Below, piece by piece: positions 22,424 to 28,721 of a stretch of 28,721 nucleotides of DNA. Under the pieces are notes generated by a model. The model was not told where the DNA came from and searched no databases. It was given only the letters and a program-made list of their open reading frames with translations. The first letter of the stretch is position 1. Every line of letters starts with the position of its first letter. The translations under genes and the position numbers were made by a program. The DNA comes from a virus: the IMG/VR virus record IMGVR_UViG_3300027832_000082, positions 1 through 28,721 of that record; one strand, 5' to 3'.

Positions 22424-22530
22424 TGTATAACCATAAACAGATAGTAAAATTCTCGCTGGGCATTGTGATCTTATCCGTGGTATTTCAAGTAGCTATGCTT
22501 ACTTTAGCTATAGTCTGGCCTTGGTTATGA
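22423..22530 (+). CDS. Tiny single-span membrane protein (35 aa)
   Basis: ATG 22423 overlaps the upstream stop codon (TAATG). The product has a basic start (MYNHKQIVK) and one hydrophobic span of about 24 residues (FSLGIVILSVVFQVAMLTLA, continuing IVWPWL). It overlaps the next gene by ATGA, so it is probably translated by coupling. The role is unknown; holin-like or superinfection-type functions cannot be distinguished. Confidence 0.55.
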   Translation: MYNHKQIVKFSLGIVILSVVFQVAMLTLAIVWPWL

Positions 22531-22988
22531 TTGCCTCTCCTCATATCAGCAAGCATGCCGTCTCCCGAGTGAAAGATAAAGTGCCTGTGCCTGCCCGCTG
22601 CCGCTACTGCGGAAGTGATGTGACGCTGGTGGACAACAAAATAATATACGGTAAGTCTTTTCATTCGTGGCCCTACGCCTACCTGTGCCAAGGTAAAGGC
22701 TGTGGCGCTTATGTAGGCGTTCACCCTAACACGGCTGTTCCGCTAGGGACGCTGGCGGATAAACCGTTGCGCATGGCCCGCAAGTGCGCTAAAGGTAGAT
22801 TTATTGCACTGATGAAGGAGAAAAGCTGGCCACGTAAGCGGGCCTACGCTTGGCTGGCCTCTCAATTACATATACCCGTGCGAGACTGCCATTTTGGCTG
22901 GTTTGAAAAGGATATGTTGGATAAAGTAGCGACCGCTGTACTTAAGGAGTCATCCGGTTGGCTATCTGATTTTAACTTAGGAGAATAA
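22527..22988 (+). CDS. DUF3268 zinc-finger protein
   Basis: The start is ATG 22527 (ATGA overlap); a TTG at 22521 is less likely. The 153-residue protein carries CRYCGSDV, then CQGKGCGAYVGVHP with NTAVPLGTLAD, and later ARKCAKGRFIALM. This is the DUF3268 zinc-finger pattern, four cysteines in two knuckles followed by a helical part. These proteins are common in phage early regions near primase genes and probably bind nucleic acid, but their job has not been defined as far as I know. The second half (SWPRKRAYAWLASQLHI) is also typical. Confidence 0.8.
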   Translation: MIASPHISKHAVSRVKDKVPVPARCRYCGSDVTLVDNKIIYGKSFHSWPYAYLCQGKGCGAYVGVHPNTAVPLGTLADKPLRMARKCAKGRFIALMKEKSWPRKRAYAWLASQLHIPVRDCHFGWFEKDMLDKVATAVLKESSGWLSDFNLGE

Positions 22989-22989
22989 C

Positions 22990-23157
22990 ATGCCCCGTTC
23001 ACAATTTCTAGCGCTTAACCTATTGGGCTCCGCTATATATAGCCTTCCGCTTAGACCCGAATACTACTTTGATTATGCCGCCTCGTTTACCTGGCTCTGC
23101 GCTATTGCGACTACCTTTATGAGCATCTATTTTATAGAAAAGATAATAAGTTACTAG
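22990..23157 (+). CDS. Small membrane protein (55 aa)
   Basis: ATG 22990 has AGGAG nine bases upstream and follows the DUF3268 stop by 1 nt. The 55-residue product has two hydrophobic stretches: a short, weak one (FLALNLLGSAIYSL) and a stronger one (AASFTWLCAIATTFMSIYFI). Between them is an aromatic, acidic segment (RPEYYFDY). No family was recognised. Confidence 0.6.
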   Translation: MPRSQFLALNLLGSAIYSLPLRPEYYFDYAASFTWLCAIATTFMSIYFIEKIISY

Positions 23158-23216
23158 GTGTGGTGTGGTATCTTGGCAGTCCAGCTATCCGGTACCCGCT
23201 ACCATAATAACAACAC

Positions 23217-23252
23217 AAAAAAGCCGCTATATTGGATAAAAATATAGCGGCT
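23217..23252 (-). terminator. Perfect hairpin upstream of the primase gene, terminator-like on the minus strand
   Basis: A perfect 12-bp inverted repeat, AGCCGCTATATT and AATATAGCGGCT, has a 7-base loop. On the minus strand it is followed by TTTTTT, an intrinsic terminator layout. On the plus strand no T-tract follows; the ribosome binding site (AGGAG, 23261-23265) of the primase begins 8 nt later, so an RNA-structure role is also possible. Confidence 0.6.
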
Positions 23253-23272
23253 ATCCGCTTAGGAGCTCTTTA

Positions 23273-25636
23273 ATGCAACACAAAAATACTATGTCTGGTT
23301 ACCATAATGCCGGATTTAAACATCTTTTACCAATAATTCCCCCTGGCGCAGATATATCCCCCGCGTCTAAAGCCCTAACCAACAAGCCTGAAATGATAGG
23401 GAAGATCCCCGGCAGGCTACGCGAAGAGGGCTGGGTAGGCTTTGCTGATTGGGTAAACTACACGCCTACGGCCAAAGATATTGCCCTGTGGGATTCATGG
23501 CCATGCGGGATAGGCTTGCGCTGTCAGGACGTTATCGCTATCGATATAGATGTAACCGATGAAGCCTTAGTGGTGGTGATATTAGACCATTTAGCCTCTT
23601 TGTTTGGTAAAGCCCCGCTCCGCATTGGTAATGCGCCTAAAGTATTGGCCCTATTTAAACAGGAAAACCCCGGTGAATTAGCCACCAAAAAAGTATTAAC
23701 ATTTTATGATTTTTTAGATAACAAGCACTTGATAGAAGTGCTGGGCGCGAGACAGCAATTTATAGTTGAAGGTATTCACCCTAAAACAGGGAAAGCCTAT
23801 TCTTGGGATGAGGACGTAGTAGCCTCCGGCTTAGACGGGCTAGGTAGTATCTCAGTAGCCGAAGTAGACGCGTTCCTGCTATCTGTTGGCGATGTGTTAG
23901 TTAAGCAAGACTGCGTTTTAAAAGGGGTTGAGGAGGGTAACAGTCCAGACGCCCGTGATTTTGACGGGCTTAAGTGTAATGATATGGCTTTGCTGCAATC
24001 TGCTATTGATACGATACCTAACGACGATACAACACCCCGAGAAATGTTTATTAAGATGGCCCACGCTATTAAAGCGGCCGCTATTGATTATCCCGAAGAG
24101 GGCTTAGCTATATTTGAAAGCTGGGCCAATAGACGACCCGAGGGACAAACAGAAGGAGAAGTAGCGCGCGTATTTGAGTCAGTCCGCACGGCGGGTTTAG
24201 GCATACAGTGGTTACTAGAAAAGGCCCGCGCGTATGGTATGTCTGTATTAGCGGAGGAGTTTGACGTAATTGACGTACAAGAAGGACCAGAAAAGCCGCT
24301 AGACTCCTGGTCTTTAGATGAGGATGCAGATCCAAATGATACCTGGAACCGGTTTATATATGTTAACGCGCTGAAAAGATTTGTCGATTTGCGTAGTGGG
24401 GCTTTACTGGACAAGGAACAGTTTAATGATAGACATAGAGTAGGCGATAAGGATAAACCCGCAGATCTCTTTTTAGATGCGAGACGACCTCATTCTTTTG
24501 CGGATAAGGTGGGGTACAGGCCAGGTGATCACCGCAAACTATACCGATGCCCCGATAAAAATATAGTAGAAATAAATATGTGGCAGCCAGGTCCCGCATA
24601 TAAAATTAATACTTTAGATATAGTAACGCTTGATGATGTAAGCCCTTGGATACAATTAGCTAGACACCTGTTTCCCCACAAGAATGAACGTGAAACATTA
24701 ATTGATTGGATGGCTAACCTGCTACAAAACCCCGGTGATAAACCCAACTGGCACCCCTTAATAGGCTCTAACGTACATGGAACGGGTAAAGATTCTTTTT
24801 TTGCACCGTTAATGCAAGGGCTGGGCGAAAATGTCAGCGTAATAAGAACCGGTGAGATCGAAGGGGACTTCAACTGGTGGGCGGAGAACGTACAACTAGT
24901 AATGGTATCTGAAATATCGACCTTTGATCGCAAGTCGGTAATGAATAAACTAAAATCATATATGGCCACGCCACCTTACACCATCGATATTAATAAGAAG
25001 AACATGCAACAGTATTCTGTCCCCAATTTATTTGGGATTGTGATGTTTACTAATACTGAGGATGGCGTCGCTATCGAAAGGCACGACCGCCGGTTTTTTG
25101 TAGTTTGGTCTGATGTTGAAGCCTTGGCCCCGCAGTGGTACGCGGACTACTACGAGTGGATGAACCAGGGCGGCGTCGCTAAAGTAAACGCTTTTCTACA
25201 CCAAAGAGACCTATCTTATTTTAGTTCGAGGGGGAACGCACCTGATACGGAAGCTAAAGACAAGATGCGTAAAGCGGCTATGTCGTCGGTGGAAGGTTCA
25301 CTAGAAGCCGCGCTTGAGGATAGGGATGGGCCGTTTAGCTCAGACCTGTTTACCATACCTGATGTTGACATATACCTGCGGTCTAAAGGTTTTAGATCAC
25401 AAGGCCCGCATAAAGTGGCCGCTATGGTAAAAGCAATAGGCTGTGTGTCGCTAGGGCGGGCTAAAGTTGAAGGGCGAGGGCCTATAGGCATTTGGGCCTG
25501 TAAGCGGGTGGGGATGTATGCTCAATTAGAACAGACTAAAGGCATAGGCCCTGTTAGGGATAGGCTAGTAGCAGATAGGGCCGGCGCTATGTTAGAAGAT
25601 TTTAAGGGTAGCGATGTAGACGAAATGTTGAAATAG
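23273..25636 (+). CDS. Primase-helicase (AEP prim/pol + PriCT + SF3 helicase)
   Basis: The 787-residue protein combines priming and unwinding. The N-terminal archaeo-eukaryotic primase domain shows GIGLRCQDVIAIDIDVTDEA with the metal-binding D91 and D93, then RIGNAPKVLALFK and QFIVEGIHPKTGKAYSW. A PriCT-like linker (about 245-320, with FESWANRRPEGQ) joins it to a superfamily 3 helicase. There, Walker A is GSNVHGTGKDS (about 498-508), Walker B ends VMVSEIS, the C motif is IVMFTNTED, and the arginine finger lies in HDRRFFVVW near 605. It resembles DUF5906/D5-type phage replication initiators. It is the last rightward gene, ending at a bidirectional terminator. All key residues are present. Confidence 0.92.
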   Translation: MQHKNTMSGYHNAGFKHLLPIIPPGADISPASKALTNKPEMIGKIPGRLREEGWVGFADWVNYTPTAKDIALWDSWPCGIGLRCQDVIAIDIDVTDEALVVVILDHLASLFGKAPLRIGNAPKVLALFKQENPGELATKKVLTFYDFLDNKHLIEVLGARQQFIVEGIHPKTGKAYSWDEDVVASGLDGLGSISVAEVDAFLLSVGDVLVKQDCVLKGVEEGNSPDARDFDGLKCNDMALLQSAIDTIPNDDTTPREMFIKMAHAIKAAAIDYPEEGLAIFESWANRRPEGQTEGEVARVFESVRTAGLGIQWLLEKARAYGMSVLAEEFDVIDVQEGPEKPLDSWSLDEDADPNDTWNRFIYVNALKRFVDLRSGALLDKEQFNDRHRVGDKDKPADLFLDARRPHSFADKVGYRPGDHRKLYRCPDKNIVEINMWQPGPAYKINTLDIVTLDDVSPWIQLARHLFPHKNERETLIDWMANLLQNPGDKPNWHPLIGSNVHGTGKDSFFAPLMQGLGENVSVIRTGEIEGDFNWWAENVQLVMVSEISTFDRKSVMNKLKSYMATPPYTIDINKKNMQQYSVPNLFGIVMFTNTEDGVAIERHDRRFFVVWSDVEALAPQWYADYYEWMNQGGVAKVNAFLHQRDLSYFSSRGNAPDTEAKDKMRKAAMSSVEGSLEAALEDRDGPFSSDLFTIPDVDIYLRSKGFRSQGPHKVAAMVKAIGCVSLGRAKVEGRGPIGIWACKRVGMYAQLEQTKGIGPVRDRLVADRAGAMLEDFKGSDVDEMLK

Positions 25637-25643
25637 CAGACAT

Positions 25644-25673
25644 AAAAAAGCCCTAATTAGATAGGGCTTTTTT
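25644..25673. terminator. Bidirectional intrinsic terminator
   Basis: A perfect 12-bp stem (six A, GCCCTA / TAGGGC, six T) has a 6-base loop ATTAGA. It carries a T-tract on both strands. It separates the rightward primase gene from the leftward right-arm genes. Confidence 0.93.
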
Positions 25674-25683
25674 GTGGCTAGGG

Positions 25684-25947
25684 CTAGTGGTCTAAGCCCA
25701 GACTTCGTTCGTAATAATCTAAATCCACCCGGCAGCCATTAAGGTAAAACCTAGTCTCTACCGTATCTCTCAGCTTAATACCAAAGAGCGTTGTTCTCCT
25801 AGAGATGGTGGATACTCCTGTTTGGGCCATCCTGGATAGGGCTTTGTCTGTTAAAACAGCCAGCCCAACTTTATCATTGCCCGCCATAACAGAATGACTC
25901 GTTTCGCCATTGGGGTGATCTACTTTTATGTGTATTTTATACCGCAT
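25684..25947 (-). CDS. Hypothetical protein (87 aa)
   Basis: This small beta-rich protein (YKIHIKVDHPNGETSHSVMAG, split as YKIHIKVDHPNG and SHSVMAG; later TRFYLNGCRVDL) is the last gene of the leftward right-arm operon, ending 11 nt before the bidirectional terminator. AGGAG lies before the ATG and inside the end of the previous gene. No family was recognised. Confidence 0.6.
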   Translation of the reverse strand: MRYKIHIKVDHPNGETSHSVMAGNDKVGLAVLTDKALSRMAQTGVSTISRRTTLFGIKLRDTVETRFYLNGCRVDLDYYERSLGLDH

Positions 25948-25949
25948 GG

Positions 25950-26198
25950 TTAAACTCCTTTTGGTTTTGGGCCGCGTTTAGCTGCGGGCTTGCCTGGCGC
26001 CAACACAAGTATTTCATATAAATATCTAGGGCTATGCTTACTATCAAAGCCGTTAATGATACCAATGGTTACTTTTGCCCCGGTGCGTGTTGCTGTGCTT
26101 AGGGCTGTGTCCATATCTCGACGGCGTTGTCCTGGATCTGCACTTACATACATCGCGCCTGTCCCGCTAGGGCTTCTTACTAATTCAATATATTTCAT
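25950..26198 (-). CDS. Hypothetical protein (82 aa) with basic tail
   Basis: Alternating strands and helices (MKYIELVRSP, GAKVTIGIINGFD, YLYEILVLAPG) are followed by a basic C-terminus, KPAAKRGPKPKGV, which may contact nucleic acid. The start overlaps the upstream stop by 4 nt (ATGA). No family was recognised. Confidence 0.6.
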   Translation of the reverse strand: MKYIELVRSPSGTGAMYVSADPGQRRRDMDTALSTATRTGAKVTIGIINGFDSKHSPRYLYEILVLAPGKPAAKRGPKPKGV

Positions 26199-26422
26199 AA
26201 TACTGTCACCTGTTCTATATCGTTAGAATGATTGTAGTAAAAATAGTTAACTACTTCTGTCCAGTTTTGAAAACTACGATCATCACTCTCTGGGTTGCCT
26301 TGAATGTGCGTCTTATCGTTAGCCGGATCACCGCATATAATCTCATATACCGCATTAGGGCTGACCCGGCCATAACACCACACTTCCTGATCTCCTACTG
26401 TTATTACGCTTGTTTTACTCAT
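26195..26422 (-). CDS. Hypothetical protein (75 aa)
   Basis: This acidic small protein opens with strands (SVITVGDQEVWCYGR, AVYEIICGD), has a DDRSFQNWTEVVNYFYYNHS helix (as SFQNWTEVVNYF) near the end, and no recognised motif. It lies 2 nt after the zinc-ribbon gene and overlaps the following gene by ATGA. Confidence 0.55.
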   Translation of the reverse strand: MSKTSVITVGDQEVWCYGRVSPNAVYEIICGDPANDKTHIQGNPESDDRSFQNWTEVVNYFYYNHSNDIEQVTVL

Positions 26423-26424
26423 GG

Positions 26425-26619
26425 TTAGTCGTCCTCATTTATTATTTCATTATCACAAACCGGGCAATCCGCACGGGCTATTATTTCTTGGTATCTCCCG
26501 TACTTAAAGTGTCTCTCGTCTAGTTCCCCACTATCAAGGTGGCTTCTGGTATCTGACATAAATATGCCACCACCTACTAAGGTATGACACTGACCACACT
26601 CATATACACTAATACTCAT
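26425..26619 (-). CDS. Small zinc-ribbon protein
   Basis: The 64-residue protein has two CxxC knuckles, CGQC near residue 8 and CPVC near residue 52, the arrangement of a zinc ribbon. The stretch between them is unusually long and charged. GGGAG precedes the ATG, and the start overlaps the previous gene by 11 nt. Binding to nucleic acid or RNA polymerase is possible; nothing shows the target. Confidence 0.65.
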   Translation of the reverse strand: MSISVYECGQCHTLVGGGIFMSDTRSHLDSGELDERHFKYGRYQEIIARADCPVCDNEIINEDD

Positions 26620-26845
26620 GATATTTACTCCCGGCCGCTTGTTTTCCTCTGGGTTTTTGTGGGTTCACGGCCTCAATTAGTAACAAGACGAGATCGTCAA
26701 TAAGGGTGTCACTGTATCGCTTGATCTTAGAAAGAGGGTCAATATTATGGTAACAACAAAGTTTCTCTTTCTTATCCCTAGACATACGTTTGATATCTTC
26801 TTTTTGGTGAGTCTTCATATCTTCACCACCTAATAAGTTAATCAT
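26609..26845 (-). CDS. Hypothetical protein (78 aa)
   Basis: This is a charged helical protein (EDIKRMSRDKKEKLCCYHN, later LIDDLVLLLIEAVNP) with a basic end. ATG 26845 has AGGAG 8 nt upstream, just beyond the structured element of copy A. An in-frame ATG ten codons on is a weaker start. No family was recognised; it may bind DNA. Confidence 0.55.
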   Translation of the reverse strand: MINLLGGEDMKTHQKEDIKRMSRDKKEKLCCYHNIDPLSKIKRYSDTLIDDLVLLLIEAVNPQKPRGKQAAGSKYHEY

Positions 26846-26860
26846 GATATTTACTCCTAT

Positions 26861-26917
26861 CTGCCAAAATTGGCATTATTAAACCCGCTGATTATTCAAC
26901 GGGTTTTGTAATGCTAA
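26861..26917 (-). other. Structured intergenic element, copy A
   Basis: Minus-strand order: GCATTACAAA, a hairpin (AAACCCG/CGGGTTT with an inner TGA/TCA pair and a 4-base loop), then AATAATGCC leading into TGCCAA-TT-TTGGCA (26862-26875), then the ribosome binding site of the next gene. It shares its layout with copies B and C but has different stem bases. Confidence 0.75.
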
Positions 26918-27313
26918 TTAAAACAAGTCGTGTTCCCTGCAATAGTCCATATAAGCTGAAAATGCTGTTCTCACTTCTGCTTCTGTTATGTCATATCCTG
27001 CTAGGGCTTCTAGGGCGTCGCTGTAGTCCATTGTGATTTGGCACTCATGGTTAGCCAACTCTCGCTGAATAATGGCTAATTTGCCGTTTTCCGCTAAATC
27101 TGCGGCTATACCCGCACGGTGGACTAGGGCTAACCCTTTTACTAGGTCGTTCATATTGGCCGTAGGGCATAGCAGACCCGATGGGCCTGTTGTGTAAGTA
27201 ACGCCGTCTACTTTCTGATCATTAAACTGCTGCTGGCTAAATGCAAAGAAGGCGCCGTGTTTTCTCATCGTGTCGGCTTGGGCTTCTTGTATGTAGTTAG
27301 ATAAATAATTCAT
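26918..27313 (-). CDS. Phage protein, possibly DUF7659 family
   Basis: The 131-residue protein carries GAFFAFSQQQFNDQK, then SGLLCPTANMNDLVKGL, then RELANHECQITMDYSDA and a helical end (EAEVRTAFSAYMDYC). I recall this order of blocks (FFAFS..QF, GLLCP, EL.NHE) from a family of phage accessory proteins, named DUF7659 to my memory but unverified. It has no known function. AGGAG precedes the ATG, downstream of a (TG)12 tract. It is flanked by structured elements A and B. Confidence 0.7.
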   Translation of the reverse strand: MNYLSNYIQEAQADTMRKHGAFFAFSQQQFNDQKVDGVTYTTGPSGLLCPTANMNDLVKGLALVHRAGIAADLAENGKLAIIQRELANHECQITMDYSDALEALAGYDITEAEVRTAFSAYMDYCREHDLF

Positions 27314-27329
27314 GCTGTTCGCTCCTGAT

Positions 27330-27353
27330 TGTGTGTGTGTGTGTGTGTGTGTG
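27330..27353. repeat. (TG)12 dinucleotide microsatellite
   Basis: Twelve TG units lie between structured element B and the ribosome binding site of the 131-residue protein gene. At the equivalent place in copy C there are only five units (28361-28370). Confidence 0.95.
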
Positions 27354-27414
27354 CTTCTGCCAAGTTGGCATTATCAAGGACCCTAGTTGATAGGGCCCTT
27401 TGTAATGGCTTCCT
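27354..27414 (-). other. Structured intergenic element, copy B
   Basis: Minus-strand order: GCCATTACA, a 10-bp stem AAGGGCCCTA/TAGGGTCCTT (one G-U pair in minus-strand RNA) with loop TCAAC, GATAATGCC, and TGCCAA-C-TTGGCA (27358-27370). It begins just after the stop codon of the clamp-like gene. It is nearly identical to copy C. Confidence 0.8.
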
Positions 27415-27416
27415 GG

Positions 27417-28133
27417 TTATTGTCTTACTGGCATTATTATGGATAGATGCAGATCCATATCTTTAAATTGAAGGCTTAACGTCGCGTTTACGTCTTCCGT
27501 GTTATACATAAGAGAAAAGATCTTTTCTTTAGTACAAGATAGGGCATCCCTTAAATATGAGTATTGAACCCATATGCCCGGCACTATTTCTATCTGGTCG
27601 CCTACGCGGCCCTGTCCCCGTTTGCGGTTCATGTTTTGTACGTCTGCTAGGGCGATGGTGACTGTAGCATGTGAACGCGTGATTACTGGTATTACGCGGT
27701 CAATGTTTGGGTATGTATGGTCAACGTCTAGTTTGTTTAGATCGTCATCGTAAAACCCAGGCGCCAATACGGTTGGGAGTAGGGCTAAACGGTGGCCATC
27801 TGTAGCTATTAGCCTTTTGCCATCGCTGTATAAGTAGCTAAGGTGTGACCACTCATCCTTATTGGCCCGGTGTTTTGATAACCACTCGATAGGGCTTTTA
27901 GCTTTAGCGATGCCGCGCGTGTCCGCAAAATGCTGGTATATGTTGATCCATTCTTCTTCCGTGGGCGCGCGGTCTTCTATCATTATTGATAATAAACCGG
28001 CCCGCGCTTGCTCTTTGGTCCAGGCTTTCGCACCTGGTCGGCTTGCTCGCGTTAATATAAACGTCAATTTTTTGGCCGCTGCTGCTTGTTGCTCTTTAGA
28101 TTTATCTTGTATTGTTTCTTTACGAGTAATCAT
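27417..28133 (-). CDS. Putative sliding-clamp-like protein
   Basis: The start is ATG 28133, with AGGA 7 nt upstream and 4 nt after the preceding stop; an upstream ATG at 28187 lies inside that gene. The 238-residue protein has a charged helical first part, then LYSDGKRLIATDGHRLALL (about residues 115-130), then APGFYDDD and YPNIDRVIPVI. The combination of DG..L.ATDGHRL with a Y.D....YP...RVIP block resembles phage beta-clamp-like proteins, which hold the polymerase on DNA. If so, it would serve the PolA of the middle operon. Resemblance is limited to this region and an alternative role is possible. Confidence 0.5.
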   Translation of the reverse strand: MITRKETIQDKSKEQQAAAAKKLTFILTRASRPGAKAWTKEQARAGLLSIMIEDRAPTEEEWINIYQHFADTRGIAKAKSPIEWLSKHRANKDEWSHLSYLYSDGKRLIATDGHRLALLPTVLAPGFYDDDLNKLDVDHTYPNIDRVIPVITRSHATVTIALADVQNMNRKRGQGRVGDQIEIVPGIWVQYSYLRDALSCTKEKIFSLMYNTEDVNATLSLQFKDMDLHLSIIMPVRQ

Positions 28134-28137
28134 TATT

Positions 28138-28341
28138 TTATGTCCTGTTGGTTGTGTTAAATAGTTGTGTTCTGATTCTGTAAGCATCTGCCAGCTTGTC
28201 TGTAGTTTGGCTTACGTGCCGGCCATTTATAAAACCCTGCACCTTGTACGTTTTGTGGTCTTTGCTAATTGATACCGCGTTGTCTTCGTTTTCTTCCCTG
28301 CGGTCAATAGCGCCTAAGCTAAAATCGTATGCTGAATACAT
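28138..28341 (-). CDS. Small hypothetical protein (67 aa), own start inside a longer frame
   Basis: ATG 28341 has GGGAG about 8 nt upstream, beyond element C and a (TG)5 tract, exactly where the other structured elements place a gene start. The 67-residue product (MYSAYDFSLGAIDRREENE, then KTYKVQGFINGRHVSQTTD, then LADAYRIRTQLF) looks self-contained. It also lies in the same frame as the preceding gene, with no stop between them. Confidence 0.6.
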   Translation of the reverse strand: MYSAYDFSLGAIDRREENEDNAVSISKDHKTYKVQGFINGRHVSQTTDKLADAYRIRTQLFNTTNRT

Positions 28342-28626
28342 GATTGATACTCCCGATTGTTGTGTGTGTGCTTCTGCCAGGTTGGCATTATCAAGGACCC
28401 TAGTTGATAGGGCCCTTTGTAATGGCTCCTGGTATTTAATTGATTGGATAGCTATGCGAATTAAATCAGACCCTGTGTCGTTGGATAGGTCCTGACTATC
28501 TTGTTCTTGTAAAACGTCATATATAAACGCTTTTACGCCATAATCTTCTATTTGCTCCTGTGCTTGGCTAAATTGGCCATTAATGTAAGAGTCTACTATT
28601 TCGTTAAATTCTTCTTGGTTTTTCAT
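28138..28626 (-). CDS. Hypothetical gene reading through element C (162 aa)
   Basis: ATG 28626 has AGGA 9 nt upstream. The first ~65 residues (NEIVDSYINGQFSQAQEQIE, then YGVKAFIYDVLQEQ) are a small helical phage-type domain. Residues ~66-95 are encoded by structured element C (YQEPLQRALSTRVLDNANLA), and the rest equals the 67-residue protein above. By analogy with copies A and B, a stop just before the element would be expected; a TAA lies there one frame off. So the long frame may be a fusion made by a small indel, or the true form. Confidence 0.5.
   Translation of the reverse strand: MKNQEEFNEIVDSYINGQFSQAQEQIEDYGVKAFIYDVLQEQDSQDLSNDTGSDLIRIAIQSIKYQEPLQRALSTRVLDNANLAEAHTQQSGVSIMYSAYDFSLGAIDRREENEDNAVSISKDHKTYKVQGFINGRHVSQTTDKLADAYRIRTQLFNTTNRT
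28371..28431 (-). other. Structured intergenic element, copy C
   Basis: This near-identical copy of element B has the same 10-bp stem (28393-28402 with 28408-28417) and loop, and a palindrome with one mismatch (TGCCAG-G-TTGGCA, 28375-28387). It is open in the frame of the gene at 28626. Confidence 0.8.
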
Positions 28627-28637
28627 GATGTTTAATC

Positions 28638-28721
28638 CTATTTAGTGAATGAGGGTAGCAAGTAGCGTGCAGCAAATACCGCAAGGGTTGCCAGCGCAAT
28701 ATAGACGCCGTCACCAAACGT
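28638..28721 (-). CDS. C-terminal end of a membrane protein (partial)
   Basis: On the minus strand an open frame runs from the window edge to TAG at 28638-28640, encoding FGDGVYIALATLAVFAARYL and then LPSFTK. This is a hydrophobic span ending in a short basic tail. Its stop overlaps the ribosome binding site of the next gene. The rest lies outside the window. Confidence 0.5.
   Translation of the reverse strand, partial: TFGDGVYIALATLAVFAARYLLPSFTK

Noticed and set aside
19127-23272. Search for attP or a tRNA fragment near the integrase
   Set aside because: No tRNA-like 3' end or clear core with arm repeats was found by eye; the host sequence would be needed.
26861-28431. TTGGCA-containing element considered as a sigma54 (-24/-12) promoter
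   Set aside because: No GC element at the required spacing follows the TGGCA; a palindromic binding site explains the symmetry better.
1-28721. Search for a diversity-generating retroelement or reverse transcriptase, suggested by the podovirus-like virion genes
   Set aside because: No reverse transcriptase motif (YxDD) or template/variable repeat pair was seen in the window.

Overview
The window is about half of a tailed-phage or prophage genome. The host is probably a Gram-negative proteobacterium. The virion genes look like those of a short-tailed (podovirus) phage, and the tyrosine integrase suggests a temperate one. Genes are packed tightly, with TAATG and ATGA overlaps and AGGAG-type ribosome binding sites. 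No stretch over 300 bases lacks a gene. Terminase, portal, capsid and lysis genes are not in this window, and I found no tRNA gene and no CRISPR array.

Left arm, plus strand, about 1-10042: the end of the virion cluster. It holds a tail/head-closure protein (5' end cut by the window edge), a GNAT acetyltransferase, three internal-virion-like proteins, and one gene for a protein of about 1950 residues. That protein has a KPEP-repeat rod, an HExxH metallopeptidase-like domain, a long helical C-terminal half and a GSS[GS]R-repeat tail, and it is probably ejected with the DNA.

Middle, minus strand, 19126 down to 10039: a replication/recombination operon. In order of transcription it holds a YdaS/Cro-like HTH protein, an SNF2-type helicase, a small hypothetical protein, a Tad2-like (DUF2829) protein, an acidic protein, a DUF2800 Cas4-like nuclease, a DUF2815 ssDNA-binding protein, a terminator, a small ORF, a RuvC-like resolvase, a C5-cytosine methyltransferase and a family A DNA polymerase. 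The polymerase gene meets the virion cluster tail to tail, sharing four bases. A second long reading frame inside the methyltransferase gene also looks like a real protein and is the most striking observation here.

Divergent control region, 19127-19252: a good sigma70-type promoter faces right, with two related operator-like sites. Rightward from it run a cupin-like protein, a coiled-coil protein, the integrase, several small phage proteins, a possible broken zinc-knuckle gene, a putative DNA-binding protein, two tiny membrane proteins, a DUF3268 zinc-finger protein and a primase-helicase. A perfect bidirectional terminator follows at 25644-25673.

Right arm, minus strand, 28721 down to 25684: small accessory genes, including a possible sliding-clamp-like protein, a zinc-ribbon protein and several hypotheticals. 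Three junctions here carry copies of one structured element: a hairpin whose stem changes with compensation, followed by a TGCCAA/TTGGCA palindrome.

Together the two early operons encode a nearly self-sufficient replication set: primase-helicase, PolA, SSB, nuclease, SNF2 helicase, resolvase and perhaps a clamp. They also encode host-interaction genes: integrase, methyltransferase and the Tad2-like protein.
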